Shown: one piece after another, positions 1 through 7,916 of the stretch
Layout: the number at the start of each line of letters is the position of its first letter
Position numbering within the stretch: the stretch's first letter is position 1
Assembly (NCBI GenBank): GCA_017554745.1
Contig: JAFZHS010000004.1
Span: 1 to 64,000 of the forward strand
Length of the DNA: 64,000 nt
Direction of reading: 5' to 3'
Source of the DNA: Clostridiales bacterium
GTDB lineage: Bacteria; Bacillota; Clostridia; Saccharofermentanales; Saccharofermentanaceae
Notes under the pieces: model-generated
What the model saw: only the letters and a program-made list of their open reading frames with translations
What the model was told of the DNA's origin: nothing
The model's database searches: none
Position numbers and translations under genes: made by a program

Positions 1-2237
1 GTCTCGGCGCAGACGGTACAGTTGGTGCTAACAAGAACTCCATCAAGATCATCGGTGACCACACAGACAAGTACGCTCAGGCTTACTTCTCTTATGACTC
101 TAAGAAGTCCGGTGGTATCACAATCTCTGACTTGAGATTCGGTGACACACCTATCCGTTCTACATACCTCATCAACAAGGCTGACTTCGTAGCTTGCCAC
201 AACCAGTCTTATGTTTATGAGTACGATATGCTCTCAACACTGAAGCCCGGCGGAACATTCCTCCTCAACACACAGTGGACAAGAGAAGAGCTCGAGGAGA
301 GACTCCCTGGCTCTATGAAGAGATATATCGCAAACAACAACATCAAGTTCTACACAATCGATGCTGTTGCTAAGGCTAAGGAAATCGGTCTCGGCGGAAG
401 AATCAACACAATCTGCCAGTCCGCATTCTTCAAGCTTTCAGGCATCCTTCCTGTTGACCAGGCTGTTGACTACATGAAGAAGGCAGCTCTCAAGTCTTAT
501 GGTAAGAAGGGTGACGATATCGTTCAGATGAACTATGCTGCTATCGACGCTGGTGTTGATGCAGTTGTTGCAGTTGACATTCCTGATTCATGGAAGACAG
601 CTGAGGATAAGCCGGTTGAGAAGAAGGCTGTTCCTGAGTTCATCGAGAAGGTTGTTAACGTAATGAACAGACAGGAAGGTAACAAGCTCCCTGTATCTAC
701 ATTCGTTGGCATGGAAGATGGTACATTCCCTCAGGGTACAGCAGCTTACGAGAAGCGTGGTACAGCAGTAGACATTCCTGTATGGGATGCTTCCAAGTGT
801 ATTCAGTGTAACCAGTGCTCCATCGTTTGCCCTCACGCTGCTATCCGTCCTTTCCTCCTCACAGAGGAAGAGGCTGCAAATGCACCTTTCGAGACAAAGC
901 AGGGTATGAAGCCTTACGACAACATGAAGTTCAGAATCCAGGTTTCCGCTATGGACTGTCTCTCTTGCGGTGTCTGCGTTGAGTCTTGTATCGCTAAGGA
1001 AAAGGCAATCACAATGGCTCCGTTGAAGGACAACCTTAAGGAAGCAGAGAACTGGGATTACTGCATCGCTCTGTCTCATAAGGACAACCCGATGGCTAAG
1101 GCTAACGTCAAGGGTTCACAGTTCGAGCAGCCGCTCCTTGAATTCTCCGGTGCATGCGCAGGCTGCGGTGAGACACCTTATGCTAAGCTCTTAACACAGC
1201 TCTTCGGCGACAGAATGCAGATCTCCAACGCTACAGGTTGTTCTTCAATCTGGGGTGGTTCTGCTCCTTCTATGCCTTATACAACAAACTACAGAGGCTT
1301 CGGTCCTGCATGGGGCAACTCACTCTTCGAAGATAACGCTGAGCACGGTCTCGGTATGTATCTCGGTTACAAGCAGCTCAGATCAAGAGCTAAGATGCTT
1401 GTTGAAGAGACAGTAGCTGCTACAGCTTCTGATGACCTCAAGGCTGCAGCTCAGGCTTGGATCGACGGATTCAATTCTGCTGAGAACACACGTGAGATCG
1501 CAGAGAAGCTCGCTGAGGCTCTCAAGGCTGAGGGTTCTGACGCAGCTAAGAAGGCTCTCGATTATGAGGACTTCTTCATGAAGAGATCACAGTGGATCAT
1601 CGGTGGTGACGGATGGGCTTACGATATCGGTTACGGCGGACTCGACCACGTTCTCGCTACAGGTGAGGATGTCAACGTTCTCGTACTCGATACAGAGGTT
1701 TACTCCAACACAGGCGGACAGGCTTCCAAGTCCACACCTCAAGGTGCTGTTGCACAGTTCGCTGCAGGCGGTAAGCACGTTAAGAAGAAGGATCTCGGTA
1801 TGATGGCTATGAGCTACGGCTACGTTTACGTTGCTCAGGTTGCTATGGGATCTGACAAGAACCAGCTCATCAAGGCATTCACAGAGGCAGAAGCTTACCA
1901 GGGACCTTCCCTCGTTATCTGCTATGCTCCTTGTATCAACCACGGTATCAAGGGCGGCCTCAAGGTAGCTCAGCAGAGAGAAAAGGCAGCTGTAGAGTGC
2001 GGTTACTGGCACCTCTTCAGATTCAACCCTGCTCTTGCAGCAGACGGCAAGAATCCTTTCACTCTCGATTCCAAGGAGCCTACAGCTGACTTCTTCGAAT
2101 TCCTCAAGGCAGAAGTACGTTACAACTCTCTCTACAAGAAGTATGATGCAGACGTTGTTGACGGTCTCTTCCAGAGATGCTATCAGGATTCCAGAGATCG
2201 TTATGCTTCTTATGTTAAGAAGGCAAACGAGGCTTAA
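1..2237 (+). CDS. nifJ: Pyruvate:ferredoxin (flavodoxin) oxidoreductase, C-terminal part (5' end outside window)
   Basis: Oxidises pyruvate to acetyl-CoA and CO2 and reduces ferredoxin in the cytoplasm. The reading frame is open from base 3 with no stop, so the gene starts upstream of the window; the TTG at 132 is internal. Visible parts in order: the end of the CoA-binding/domain II region (motif GADGTVGANKNSIKIIG), the catalytic gamma domain, a ferredoxin domain with two CxxCxxCxxxC clusters (first Cys codons near bases 798 and 957), and the thiamine diphosphate domain with CAGCGETPY, ATGCSS, GDGWAYDIGYGGLDH and NTGGQ. The second cluster has Ile where Pro usually follows the last Cys. Codon use is strongly biased (AAG, CTC, GTT), as expected for an abundant enzyme. 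A strong terminator follows. Acetyl-CoA made here would feed Pta-AckA at 48-50 kb. Confidence 0.97.
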   Translation, partial: LGADGTVGANKNSIKIIGDHTDKYAQAYFSYDSKKSGGITISDLRFGDTPIRSTYLINKADFVACHNQSYVYEYDMLSTLKPGGTFLLNTQWTREELEERLPGSMKRYIANNNIKFYTIDAVAKAKEIGLGGRINTICQSAFFKLSGILPVDQAVDYMKKAALKSYGKKGDDIVQMNYAAIDAGVDAVVAVDIPDSWKTAEDKPVEKKAVPEFIEKVVNVMNRQEGNKLPVSTFVGMEDGTFPQGTAAYEKRGTAVDIPVWDASKCIQCNQCSIVCPHAAIRPFLLTEEEAANAPFETKQGMKPYDNMKFRIQVSAMDCLSCGVCVESCIAKEKAITMAPLKDNLKEAENWDYCIALSHKDNPMAKANVKGSQFEQPLLEFSGACAGCGETPYAKLLTQLFGDRMQISNATGCSSIWGGSAPSMPYTTNYRGFGPAWGNSLFEDNAEHGLGMYLGYKQLRSRAKMLVEETVAATASDDLKAAAQAWIDGFNSAENTREIAEKLAEALKAEGSDAAKKALDYEDFFMKRSQWIIGGDGWAYDIGYGGLDHVLATGEDVNVLVLDTEVYSNTGGQASKSTPQGAVAQFAAGGKHVKKKDLGMMAMSYGYVYVAQVAMGSDKNQLIKAFTEAEAYQGPSLVICYAPCINHGIKGGLKVAQQREKAAVECGYWHLFRFNPALAADGKNPFTLDSKEPTADFFEFLKAEVRYNSLYKKYDADVVDGLFQRCYQDSRDRYASYVKKANEA

Positions 2238-2264
2238 TCGTTAAGTTATTAACCGATTAATTCA

Positions 2265-2298
2265 GGGGCTGTCCCGAGATGGGACAGCCTCTTTTTTT
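2265..2298 (+). terminator. Rho-independent terminator of nifJ
   Basis: A 9-bp perfect stem (GGCTGTCCC/GGGACAGCC, extendable by G-U and G-C pairs) with loop GAGAT is followed by seven T. It belongs to a group of similar GGCTGTC hairpins in this window (also 22427 and 35040). Confidence 0.92.
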
Positions 2299-2353
2299 GT
2301 CCTCAAAAAAGGAAAGTTTGCCTTAAGATGTGCCCAATCGGAGGATTAATCCA

Positions 2354-2362
2354 TGCTATAAT
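2354..2362 (+). promoter_or_regulatory. Extended -10 promoter for the dnaD-like operon
   Basis: TGCTATAAT is a perfect extended -10 element, placed about 40 bases before the ATG at 2401. No convincing -35 box lies at the normal distance. It follows directly on the nifJ terminator. Confidence 0.6.
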
Positions 2363-2400
2363 TAGCAAAGCAAATTAAGGAAGTGAACAAGGCTTACAGT

Positions 2401-3453
2401 ATGAAAAGCAATAAAGGCAGCGAAGATTACTCAAGACTTCTGATCAACGACAGTCTTTTGCCCGATATATTCCTCGTAAGATATGCCCAGGAGCTTAGCA
2501 GGAATGCTTTGCTCGTATATCTCTGGATCAACATGACGGGGAATAAGAACAGCTTTGACGACAGTACAGTACGCCAGTTCAAGATAATCCCGGACGAAGA
2601 GATAGATAAGACTTTAGCCGAGCTTATGGCTTCAGGCCTCATCAACCGCAAAGACAAGACTTATTATTTCGATGACATCAAGGCACGCGAAGTGGAAGAA
2701 TACGTCCAGGCACAGAAGGCGAGAGGCCTAGATCCCGATTCCGTCTTAAGCAGCGACGAGAAGGAGAGAACTACCCTTGCGGAGTCTATCTCCAAGACGT
2801 TCTACCAGGGCGAGCTTCCTTATATTTTCTACAGACTTATAGATAAGTGCCTCTACGAGTATAAGTTTGACAGCATCGTATGCTACAAGCTTTTCGAAGA
2901 GGGATATGACCAGTCCATTCACAGATCGAATATCCAGATGGAAAACCGTGCGCGCGAATGGTACGAGAAGGGTTATACGGATATCAAGAGCCTTGAGAAG
3001 CACCTTGAGGTCAGTGCCCGTTACAAGAAGCTCGTTAAGCTTACGGGAAGCCTCATGCGCAAGAGATTAAACGGCCTTGATCTTGACCGCGTTAAGAGCT
3101 GGGCAGAAGATCTAGATGCCACGGAAGAGCTTGTTACTCTCGCTTTTAAGGAGAACGAATTCAGGAGCAACCTTACGCTTAAGAATGTCGGTGATACGCT
3201 TGCGAAGTGGTACGACCAGGGTATTAAGACAGCAGAAGAAGCTGCCAGGTTCAGCGAAGAAGAGCATAAAGAGAATAAGCGCAAGGCCACCAGAAGGAAG
3301 GCTAATGCCGGTTCTTCCTGGCGTACCGGCGAAGAGGCCGGCATCGGCGCAGGCAGGACGGACGGGTCTGAGAAGAAGGCTTCTGATGATAACCCGTCAG
3401 ATGATGACAATGATATCCCCGACGATATCCTCAATATGTTTGGTGATGACTGA
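2401..3453 (+). CDS. DnaD/DnaB_2-domain replication initiation protein
   Basis: Resembles Firmicute DnaD/DnaB proteins that help load the replicative helicase during primosome assembly. The N-terminal ~100 residues look like a winged-helix region. Two copies of the DnaB_2-type helical module follow, each ending in a segment like AREWYEKGYTDIKSLEKHL or GDTLAKWYDQGIKTAEEAA. The tail is charged and Gly/Asp-rich, ending DDDNDIPDDILNMFGDD. I chose ATG 2401 (AAGG eight bases upstream) over the in-frame GTG at 2383, whose AAGG lies only two bases away. Two bases separate its stop from the downstream DnaI-like loader, which supports a joint role in helicase loading. The family is clear; the exact orthologue (DnaD or DnaB) is not. 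Confidence 0.85.
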   Translation: MKSNKGSEDYSRLLINDSLLPDIFLVRYAQELSRNALLVYLWINMTGNKNSFDDSTVRQFKIIPDEEIDKTLAELMASGLINRKDKTYYFDDIKAREVEEYVQAQKARGLDPDSVLSSDEKERTTLAESISKTFYQGELPYIFYRLIDKCLYEYKFDSIVCYKLFEEGYDQSIHRSNIQMENRAREWYEKGYTDIKSLEKHLEVSARYKKLVKLTGSLMRKRLNGLDLDRVKSWAEDLDATEELVTLAFKENEFRSNLTLKNVGDTLAKWYDQGIKTAEEAARFSEEEHKENKRKATRRKANAGSSWRTGEEAGIGAGRTDGSEKKASDDNPSDDDNDIPDDILNMFGDD

Positions 3454-3455
3454 TT

Positions 3456-4352
3456 ATGAAGACCATTAAAGAGCTTATAAGAGAAGGACTTACCGAAGTT
3501 GCTGCCACAAGAGATATCAACAGGCAGGAATCCGTTAAGCGTGTTTATAAGGAATGTCCGGATCTCAAGGACATTGACGACCAGATCCTGGAAGTCCGCA
3601 ACAGCAGGTTCATTGCCGTTATCGATAACGACGAGAGACTGATCAAGCGCTTTGATGTTGCCGAAGAAGAGCTTATGGTAAAGCGCGACAAGATCATAGC
3701 GAGAAATAATATTGATCCTGATTTTGATTCTGAGAAGAATATCTGCGACAAATGCGGTGATACCGGTTTTACAAAGGGCTCTGACGGCACGGTAAAGGTC
3801 TGCTCCTGCAGGAAGAAAGAGCTTGAGATGTGCTATGAGCAAAGCGGCATGGCAGATTACTCTTCTTATAAGATGAAGAATTACAGGGACGATTATCTTG
3901 GCAACGCTGCTTCGCGCAAGAAGATCAAGAACGAGCTTTTGAAGGTCATGCTTGGTCTTGAAAGCGGCGAAGGCAAGTCGCCTTTGTGCGTATATTCGGC
4001 TCCGCCCCAGACCGGCAAGACTTTCCTTGCCGTAGGCGTCTGCAAGACAGCGATCAATCTTGGCAAGAGTGCATTCTATGCCAAGTGTGAAGATCTGGCG
4101 ACGATAGGGACTGACACTCTGGAAGATCTTAAGCATATAGATTTTCTCGTCATCGATGATTTTGCGGATGCGGTCACTATGTATAACAATGTGGGATCGG
4201 TCCTGAATTCCATTCTTGAGACGAGAGCGGCAGCAGATCTTCCTACGGTCCTGGTCACACCGTTCCCCAAGAGCGAGCTTGTAAACAAGTGCGACATGAG
4301 GATCAGCGGCAAGCTCCAGTCAGCAAAGCTGATATCTTCGGAAGGAAGGTAA
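3456..4352 (+). CDS. DnaI/DnaC-type helicase loader ATPase
   Basis: AAA+ family protein likely to load the replicative helicase with the DnaD-like protein encoded just before it. The N-terminal region holds a Cys cluster CDKCGDTGF...CSC (C97, C100, C116, C118), typical of DnaI-like loaders with a zinc-binding part. The P-loop is atypical: APPQTGKT at residues 182-189, with Ala replacing the first Gly of GxxxxGKT. The Walker B segment is DFLVIDDF, followed by a sensor-like strand LPTVLVTPF. Length (298 aa) fits the DnaI family (about 310). Its start follows the previous stop by two bases, so translation is probably coupled. Whether the altered P-loop still hydrolyses ATP cannot be told from sequence. 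Confidence 0.85.
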   Translation: MKTIKELIREGLTEVAATRDINRQESVKRVYKECPDLKDIDDQILEVRNSRFIAVIDNDERLIKRFDVAEEELMVKRDKIIARNNIDPDFDSEKNICDKCGDTGFTKGSDGTVKVCSCRKKELEMCYEQSGMADYSSYKMKNYRDDYLGNAASRKKIKNELLKVMLGLESGEGKSPLCVYSAPPQTGKTFLAVGVCKTAINLGKSAFYAKCEDLATIGTDTLEDLKHIDFLVIDDFADAVTMYNNVGSVLNSILETRAAADLPTVLVTPFPKSELVNKCDMRISGKLQSAKLISSEGR

Positions 4353-4362
4353 AGATCTTCCG

Positions 4363-4758
4363 ATGAATGTGCGCTGCGGGACCGACATCGTAGATATCTC
4401 AAGGTTTGTAAAGATAATAGAAGACGATAACACGTCTTTTATCAACAAGTGTTTCACCGAAGGTGAGATAAGCTATTGCAATGCGTCCAAGGATACAAAA
4501 AAGAAAGCTGAGCGCTTTGCCGCAAGGTTTGCTGCCAAGGAAGCAGTCGGCAAGGCTCTCGGCACCGGCCTTATGAGCGAAGGCGTCGGAATGCATGATA
4601 TTGAAGTCATAAAGGATGAGAAGGGTGCCCCCGCCGTAAAGCTTACAGGCGGCGCACTCACACATGCCGGAGATATCGGAATGAGCTCAGTCTCGGTCAG
4701 CCTGTCACACGACGGCGGAATGGCCATAGCTTACTGCGTGATGCTGTCGGAGAAGTAA
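4363..4758 (+). CDS. acpS: Holo-[acyl-carrier-protein] synthase
   Basis: Transfers 4'-phosphopantetheine from CoA to apo-ACP, activating fatty acid synthesis. At 131 aa it has the usual AcpS length. Signature motifs are GTDIVDI near the N-terminus (metal-binding Asp), RFAAKEAVGKALGTG (catalytic Glu/Lys helix) and the C-terminal LSHDGGMAIAYCV strand. It sits ten bases after the helicase loader and one base before the next gene, so it is probably part of the same transcript. AAGGAAGG lies slightly far upstream of the ATG; a GTG two codons later is a minor alternative start. Confidence 0.95.
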   Translation: MNVRCGTDIVDISRFVKIIEDDNTSFINKCFTEGEISYCNASKDTKKKAERFAARFAAKEAVGKALGTGLMSEGVGMHDIEVIKDEKGAPAVKLTGGALTHAGDIGMSSVSVSLSHDGGMAIAYCVMLSEK

Positions 4759-4759
4759 T

Positions 4760-6013
4760 ATGAAGAGACAGAACAAGCAGGATAAAGGTTCTATTTTTAA
4801 GGGCGCCGAGCGCAAGAAAAAGCAGGTCATCGGTGAAGAAGTCGCGCCTAAGGATATAAGGCATCTTGAGCGTACCGTAAAGCTTCCTTTCCTTGCGGAT
4901 ATGGAAGAAGGCAAGGAGGAGTACGGCAGTGCCGAAGACATGCAGGAGAAGTGGGGTCTTTCTGAGAAGCAGGCGACATTAAATGTCGTCCGAAAGAGAA
5001 GGATAATAAGCCTTGCCATTGCTTTTGCAGCGTTCATCCTTCTTATAGTAGGCGTTTTCTACATACTTCCGAGAGTATTGCCCGGACTTTTCAAAGGATC
5101 CAACATCGAGCTCTTCATCGAGCCTGTAATCAACCTCGAATATGAAGATCCTTCGTACAGAGTCGTTATAGACAGCACGTTATCCCTCATGACCGAGCCC
5201 GATCCTGCTTCGACCAGAATAGCGGAAGTACTATACAATGAGGCAGTTATCTATTTAGGCGACAGTACGAATGGCTACTGCAAGATAAGGACATTAGACG
5301 GACTTGAAGGATTTGTTACTGCTTCAAGCCTTATCAGCGACATGAAATCGGTAGAGCCCGACGTCCACCAGTTCAAACTTATTGTTTCTGATCCGTCGAA
5401 AAACATCATGACCCACGCGAGCAACGGTACGTTGATAAAGAAAGTCATGATGAATACCGTTCTTTACGGCGATATTAAAAGAGAAGGCGTTTACCAGGTC
5501 ACTCTTCCGGGCGGCACCACCGGATGGATAGGATCTTCAGGCGTAATCGAGCTCTCGCCCAGAGCGGAGACGGAAGAGGTCTCCAGCCGTTATTTCGTGA
5601 GCTCGGTGCTGACTTTTGTTAACGCGAAATATATCCAGAACGGCATGTCCGTAGACGGCGCATCAGTTAACGGCGCGGTCTATGTCTGTGCCGAGATCAA
5701 CGGAATATCCATCCCGAGGACCATGGAAGGTCAGGCAGAGGCCGGAATAGAGGTCATCCCCGAGCCTGACGCCGTTACGGGACAGATAATGATAGACCAG
5801 ATCCAGCCAGGAGACATACTGTTCCTTTCCAGCCCCAACAAGGCCCCGGGAGATAAGGAAATATACGAAATGGCGGTCTGTACGGACTACGGAACGCTGT
5901 TTATGCTGTCGCCGGCAAGGACTACGGTAAGACTCCGCAACTTCCAATCAGGCGATGATATTTGTCAACGAATCATTACTATTAGAAGATTATTCAGCAG
6001 TAAGGTAATGTAG
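4760..6013 (+). CDS. Membrane-anchored SH3-domain protein with degenerate NlpC/P60-like domain
   Basis: Predicted single-pass protein: a charged cytoplasmic segment of about 80 residues, a membrane helix near 81-103, then an outer part. Two SH3-like wall-binding modules are suggested by YRVVIDSTLSLMTEP...YCKIRTLDGLEGFV and VLYGDIKREGVYQVTLPGGTTGWI. The last ~130 residues follow the NlpC/P60 pattern (ISIPRTMEGQAEAG, IQPGDILFL), but the catalytic FDCSG segment reads SVNGA (Cys to Val) and the HVGIY-type His segment reads EMAVC. It is therefore probably a peptidoglycan-binding pseudoenzyme rather than an active peptidase. GGAGAAG lies just before the ATG, one base after acpS. Family placement of the C-terminal domain is inferred from motif spacing. 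Confidence 0.7.
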   Translation: MKRQNKQDKGSIFKGAERKKKQVIGEEVAPKDIRHLERTVKLPFLADMEEGKEEYGSAEDMQEKWGLSEKQATLNVVRKRRIISLAIAFAAFILLIVGVFYILPRVLPGLFKGSNIELFIEPVINLEYEDPSYRVVIDSTLSLMTEPDPASTRIAEVLYNEAVIYLGDSTNGYCKIRTLDGLEGFVTASSLISDMKSVEPDVHQFKLIVSDPSKNIMTHASNGTLIKKVMMNTVLYGDIKREGVYQVTLPGGTTGWIGSSGVIELSPRAETEEVSSRYFVSSVLTFVNAKYIQNGMSVDGASVNGAVYVCAEINGISIPRTMEGQAEAGIEVIPEPDAVTGQIMIDQIQPGDILFLSSPNKAPGDKEIYEMAVCTDYGTLFMLSPARTTVRLRNFQSGDDICQRIITIRRLFSSKVM

Positions 6014-6026
6014 GCTTAAAAACTTG

Positions 6027-6055
6027 TTGCAACATCAAATCGGTTGTGGTATTAT
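6027..6055 (+). promoter_or_regulatory. SigA-type promoter of rpmB
   Basis: TTGCAA (6027-6032), a 17-base spacer and TATTAT (6050-6055), about 35 bases before the rpmB start. Confidence 0.75.
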
Positions 6056-6090
6056 TCTTAGGCATTTGAATTCTAACAGGAGGTGTTTGC

Positions 6091-6288
6091 ATGGCTAAGT
6101 GTGAAGTTTGCCAGAAAGATATGTTCTTCGGCAGAAAGATCAGAATCACGCGTTCACAGATTTCCAGACGTGCTCTTACTAAGCAGCAGGCTAACGTACA
6201 CAGAGTTAAGGTTGTTGTTGACGGCACCCCCAAGACCATGAACGTTTGCACTCGTTGCCTTCGTTCCGGCAAGGTAGAAAGAGCTTAA
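6091..6288 (+). CDS. rpmB: 50S ribosomal protein L28
   Basis: Structural protein of the large ribosomal subunit. The 65-residue product has the zinc-binding form of L28, with C4/C7 (KCEVC) and C53/C56 (CTRC), and the conserved basic core RKIRITRSQISRR. AGGAGG precedes the ATG by a normal distance. It is a single-gene unit between its own promoter and a strong terminator. Confidence 0.97.
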   Translation: MAKCEVCQKDMFFGRKIRITRSQISRRALTKQQANVHRVKVVVDGTPKTMNVCTRCLRSGKVERA

Positions 6289-6312
6289 TTAATAGTTTTA
6301 ACCGGTGATTCA

Positions 6313-6345
6313 AGAGGTTGTCTCATATGAGGCGACCTCTTTTTT
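6313..6345 (+). terminator. Terminator of rpmB
   Basis: Twelve-base stem AGAGGTTGTCTC/GAGGCGACCTCT with two G-U pairs, loop ATAT and a following T run. Confidence 0.9.
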
Positions 6346-6383
6346 GCGCATTAAGTGTATTATCCTTGTCGTACTTCTTGGAA

Positions 6384-6482
6384 TTCTGTATTTTTTCGCT
6401 GCATTTTCTCGGAATAAATACAGATAAAGCGCCCGGGATTTCTGTATTTTTCGGCTTGTTTTTACTTAGAAAAATACAGAAT
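6384..6482. repeat. Two tandem hairpins sharing the core TTCTGTATTTTT
   Basis: Non-coding stretch between rpmB and serS. TTCTGTATTTTTTCG at 6384 recurs as TTCTGTATTTTTCGG at 6440, 56 bases on. Each copy faces an inverted partner: AAATACAGA at 6416-6424, and GAAAAATACAGAA at 6469-6481, which pairs perfectly over 13 bases with 6440-6452. The function is unknown. It lacks a clear open frame with a ribosome site. Confidence 0.6.
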
Positions 6483-6503
6483 CACCACACTGAAAGCGCG
6501 GGA

Positions 6504-6535
6504 CAAAAAAAGAGACTGCTATATCAGCAGTCTCT
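6504..6535 (-). terminator. Terminator of serS
   Basis: Read on the minus strand, a perfect 10-bp stem (AGAGACTGCT/AGCAGTCTCT, loop of five) is followed by seven T. Confidence 0.9.
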
Positions 6536-6560
6536 TTGAAGCATCAGCTTTTGTTGAAGA

Positions 6561-7847
6561 TCACTTCTTAACTTCGATAACCGACTTGCCGCCCATGTAA
6601 GGTCTCAAAGCTTCAGGGATCCTGATGGAGCCGTCTTCGTTGAGATTGTTCTCTAAGAAGGCGATGAGCATTCTCGGAGGAGCTACGCAGGTGTTGTTAA
6701 GAGTGTGGGCAAGGTATGTGCCCTCAGAGCCTCTGATCCTGATCTTGAGACGTCTTGCCTGTGCGTCGCCCAGGTTAGAGCACGAACCTACTTCGAAATA
6801 CTTCTTTTGTCTCGGAGACCATGCCTCAACGTCGCAGGACTTGACCTTGAGGTCAGCCAGGTCGCCGGAGCAGCACTCGAGCGTTCTTACGGGGATGTCG
6901 AGTGAACGGAAGTAATCTACTGTGTTCTGCCAGAGTTTGTTGTACCATGTCATGGAGTCTTCAGGCTTGCAGACGACGATCATCTCCTGCTTTTCGAACT
7001 GGTGGATCCTGTATACACCGCGCTCCTCGATGCCGTGGGCGCCGACTTCCTTACGGAAGCAGGGGGAGTAGGATGTGAGTGTCTGGGGAAGCTTGTCCTC
7101 GTCTGTGATCGTATCGATGAACTTACCTATCATGGAGTGCTCGGATGTACCGATGAGGTAAAGGTCTTCGCCTTCGATCTTGTACATCATGTTCTCCATC
7201 TCGGCAAAGCTCATAACGCCTGTAACAACAGAAGATCTGATCATGTAAGGCGGGATGTAATATGTGAATCCGCGGTCGATCATGAAATCTCTTGCGTAGG
7301 AGAGGCATGCGGAATGAAGTCTTGCGATGTCGCCCTTGAGGTAGTAGAAACCGTTGCCGGATGTCTCTCTGGCCTGGTCGAGCTCGATGCCGTCAAGTTT
7401 TTCCATGATGTCAACGTGATAGGGAACCTCAAAATCAGGAACGAAAGGCTCGCCGAACTTCTCAATCTCTACGTTTTCTGAATCGTCTTTGCCGATCGGG
7501 ACGGAAGGATCGATGATGTTAGGGATAACGAGCATGATCTTTCTGATCTCTTCTTCGAGCCGGGTCTCCTTTACGGAAAGAGCTTCGAGCTCATCGGCCA
7601 TGTCGGTGACCTGCTTCTTTACGACTTCAGCTTCGTCCTTTTTGCCCTGAGCCATGAGGGCGCCGATCTGCTTGCTGACCTTGTTGCGGTTAGCTCTCAA
7701 AGCTTCTGCGCGGGTCTTGCTCTCACGGTATTCCTTATCGAGCTCGATTACCTTGTCTACCAGGGGAAGCTTCTCGTCCTGGAACTTGTTCTTGATGTTC
7801 TGCTTTACGATGTCAGGATTGGTACGTAAAAATTTGATATCAAGCAT
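6561..7847 (-). CDS. serS: Serine--tRNA ligase
   Basis: Charges tRNA-Ser with serine in the cytoplasm. The 428-residue length is standard. The N-terminal ~110 residues form the long antiparallel coiled-coil arm (MLDIKFLRTNPDIVKQN...NRNKVSKQIG). Class II synthetase motifs follow: LIGTSEHSM and SPCFRKEVGAHG (motif 2 region), then GSCSNLGDAQARRLKIR and NNTCVAPPRMLIAFLEN (motif 3). An AGGTG ribosome site precedes the ATG. It has its own promoter overlapping the end of the upstream gene. The upstream gap is only 65 bases, leaving no room for a T-box leader. Confidence 0.98.
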   Translation of the reverse strand: MLDIKFLRTNPDIVKQNIKNKFQDEKLPLVDKVIELDKEYRESKTRAEALRANRNKVSKQIGALMAQGKKDEAEVVKKQVTDMADELEALSVKETRLEEEIRKIMLVIPNIIDPSVPIGKDDSENVEIEKFGEPFVPDFEVPYHVDIMEKLDGIELDQARETSGNGFYYLKGDIARLHSACLSYARDFMIDRGFTYYIPPYMIRSSVVTGVMSFAEMENMMYKIEGEDLYLIGTSEHSMIGKFIDTITDEDKLPQTLTSYSPCFRKEVGAHGIEERGVYRIHQFEKQEMIVVCKPEDSMTWYNKLWQNTVDYFRSLDIPVRTLECCSGDLADLKVKSCDVEAWSPRQKKYFEVGSCSNLGDAQARRLKIRIRGSEGTYLAHTLNNTCVAPPRMLIAFLENNLNEDGSIRIPEALRPYMGGKSVIEVKK

Positions 7848-7887
7848 TGTGTCACCTCTTATATATCTCTTGAAAATAAACTACCTA

Positions 7888-7916
7888 ATTGTATGCTTAG
7901 AAGCCGTTAGTTTCAA
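7888..7916 (-). promoter_or_regulatory. SigA-type promoter of serS
   Basis: On the minus strand: TTGAAA, a 17-base spacer and TACAAT, about 40 bases before the serS ATG. The -35 box overlaps the stop codon of the preceding gene. Confidence 0.75.

Noticed and set aside
2035..2244. Alternate-frame open frame at the nifJ 3' end
   Set aside because: Shadow of nifJ in another frame with no ribosome site and a low-complexity product.
3021..4136. Long minus-strand open frame of 371 codons over the DnaD-like and DnaI-like genes
   Set aside because: It lies antisense to two well-supported genes, has no ribosome site or recognisable domain, and reflects biased codon use on the plus strand.
6318..6539. 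Plus-strand 73-codon open frame between rpmB and serS
   Set aside because: It starts inside the rpmB terminator hairpin and spans the tandem hairpins and the serS terminator; no ribosome site.
7848..7912. Possible T-box leader before serS
   Set aside because: The gap is 65 bases with an ordinary promoter in it; no room for the T-box structure and no T-box sequence.
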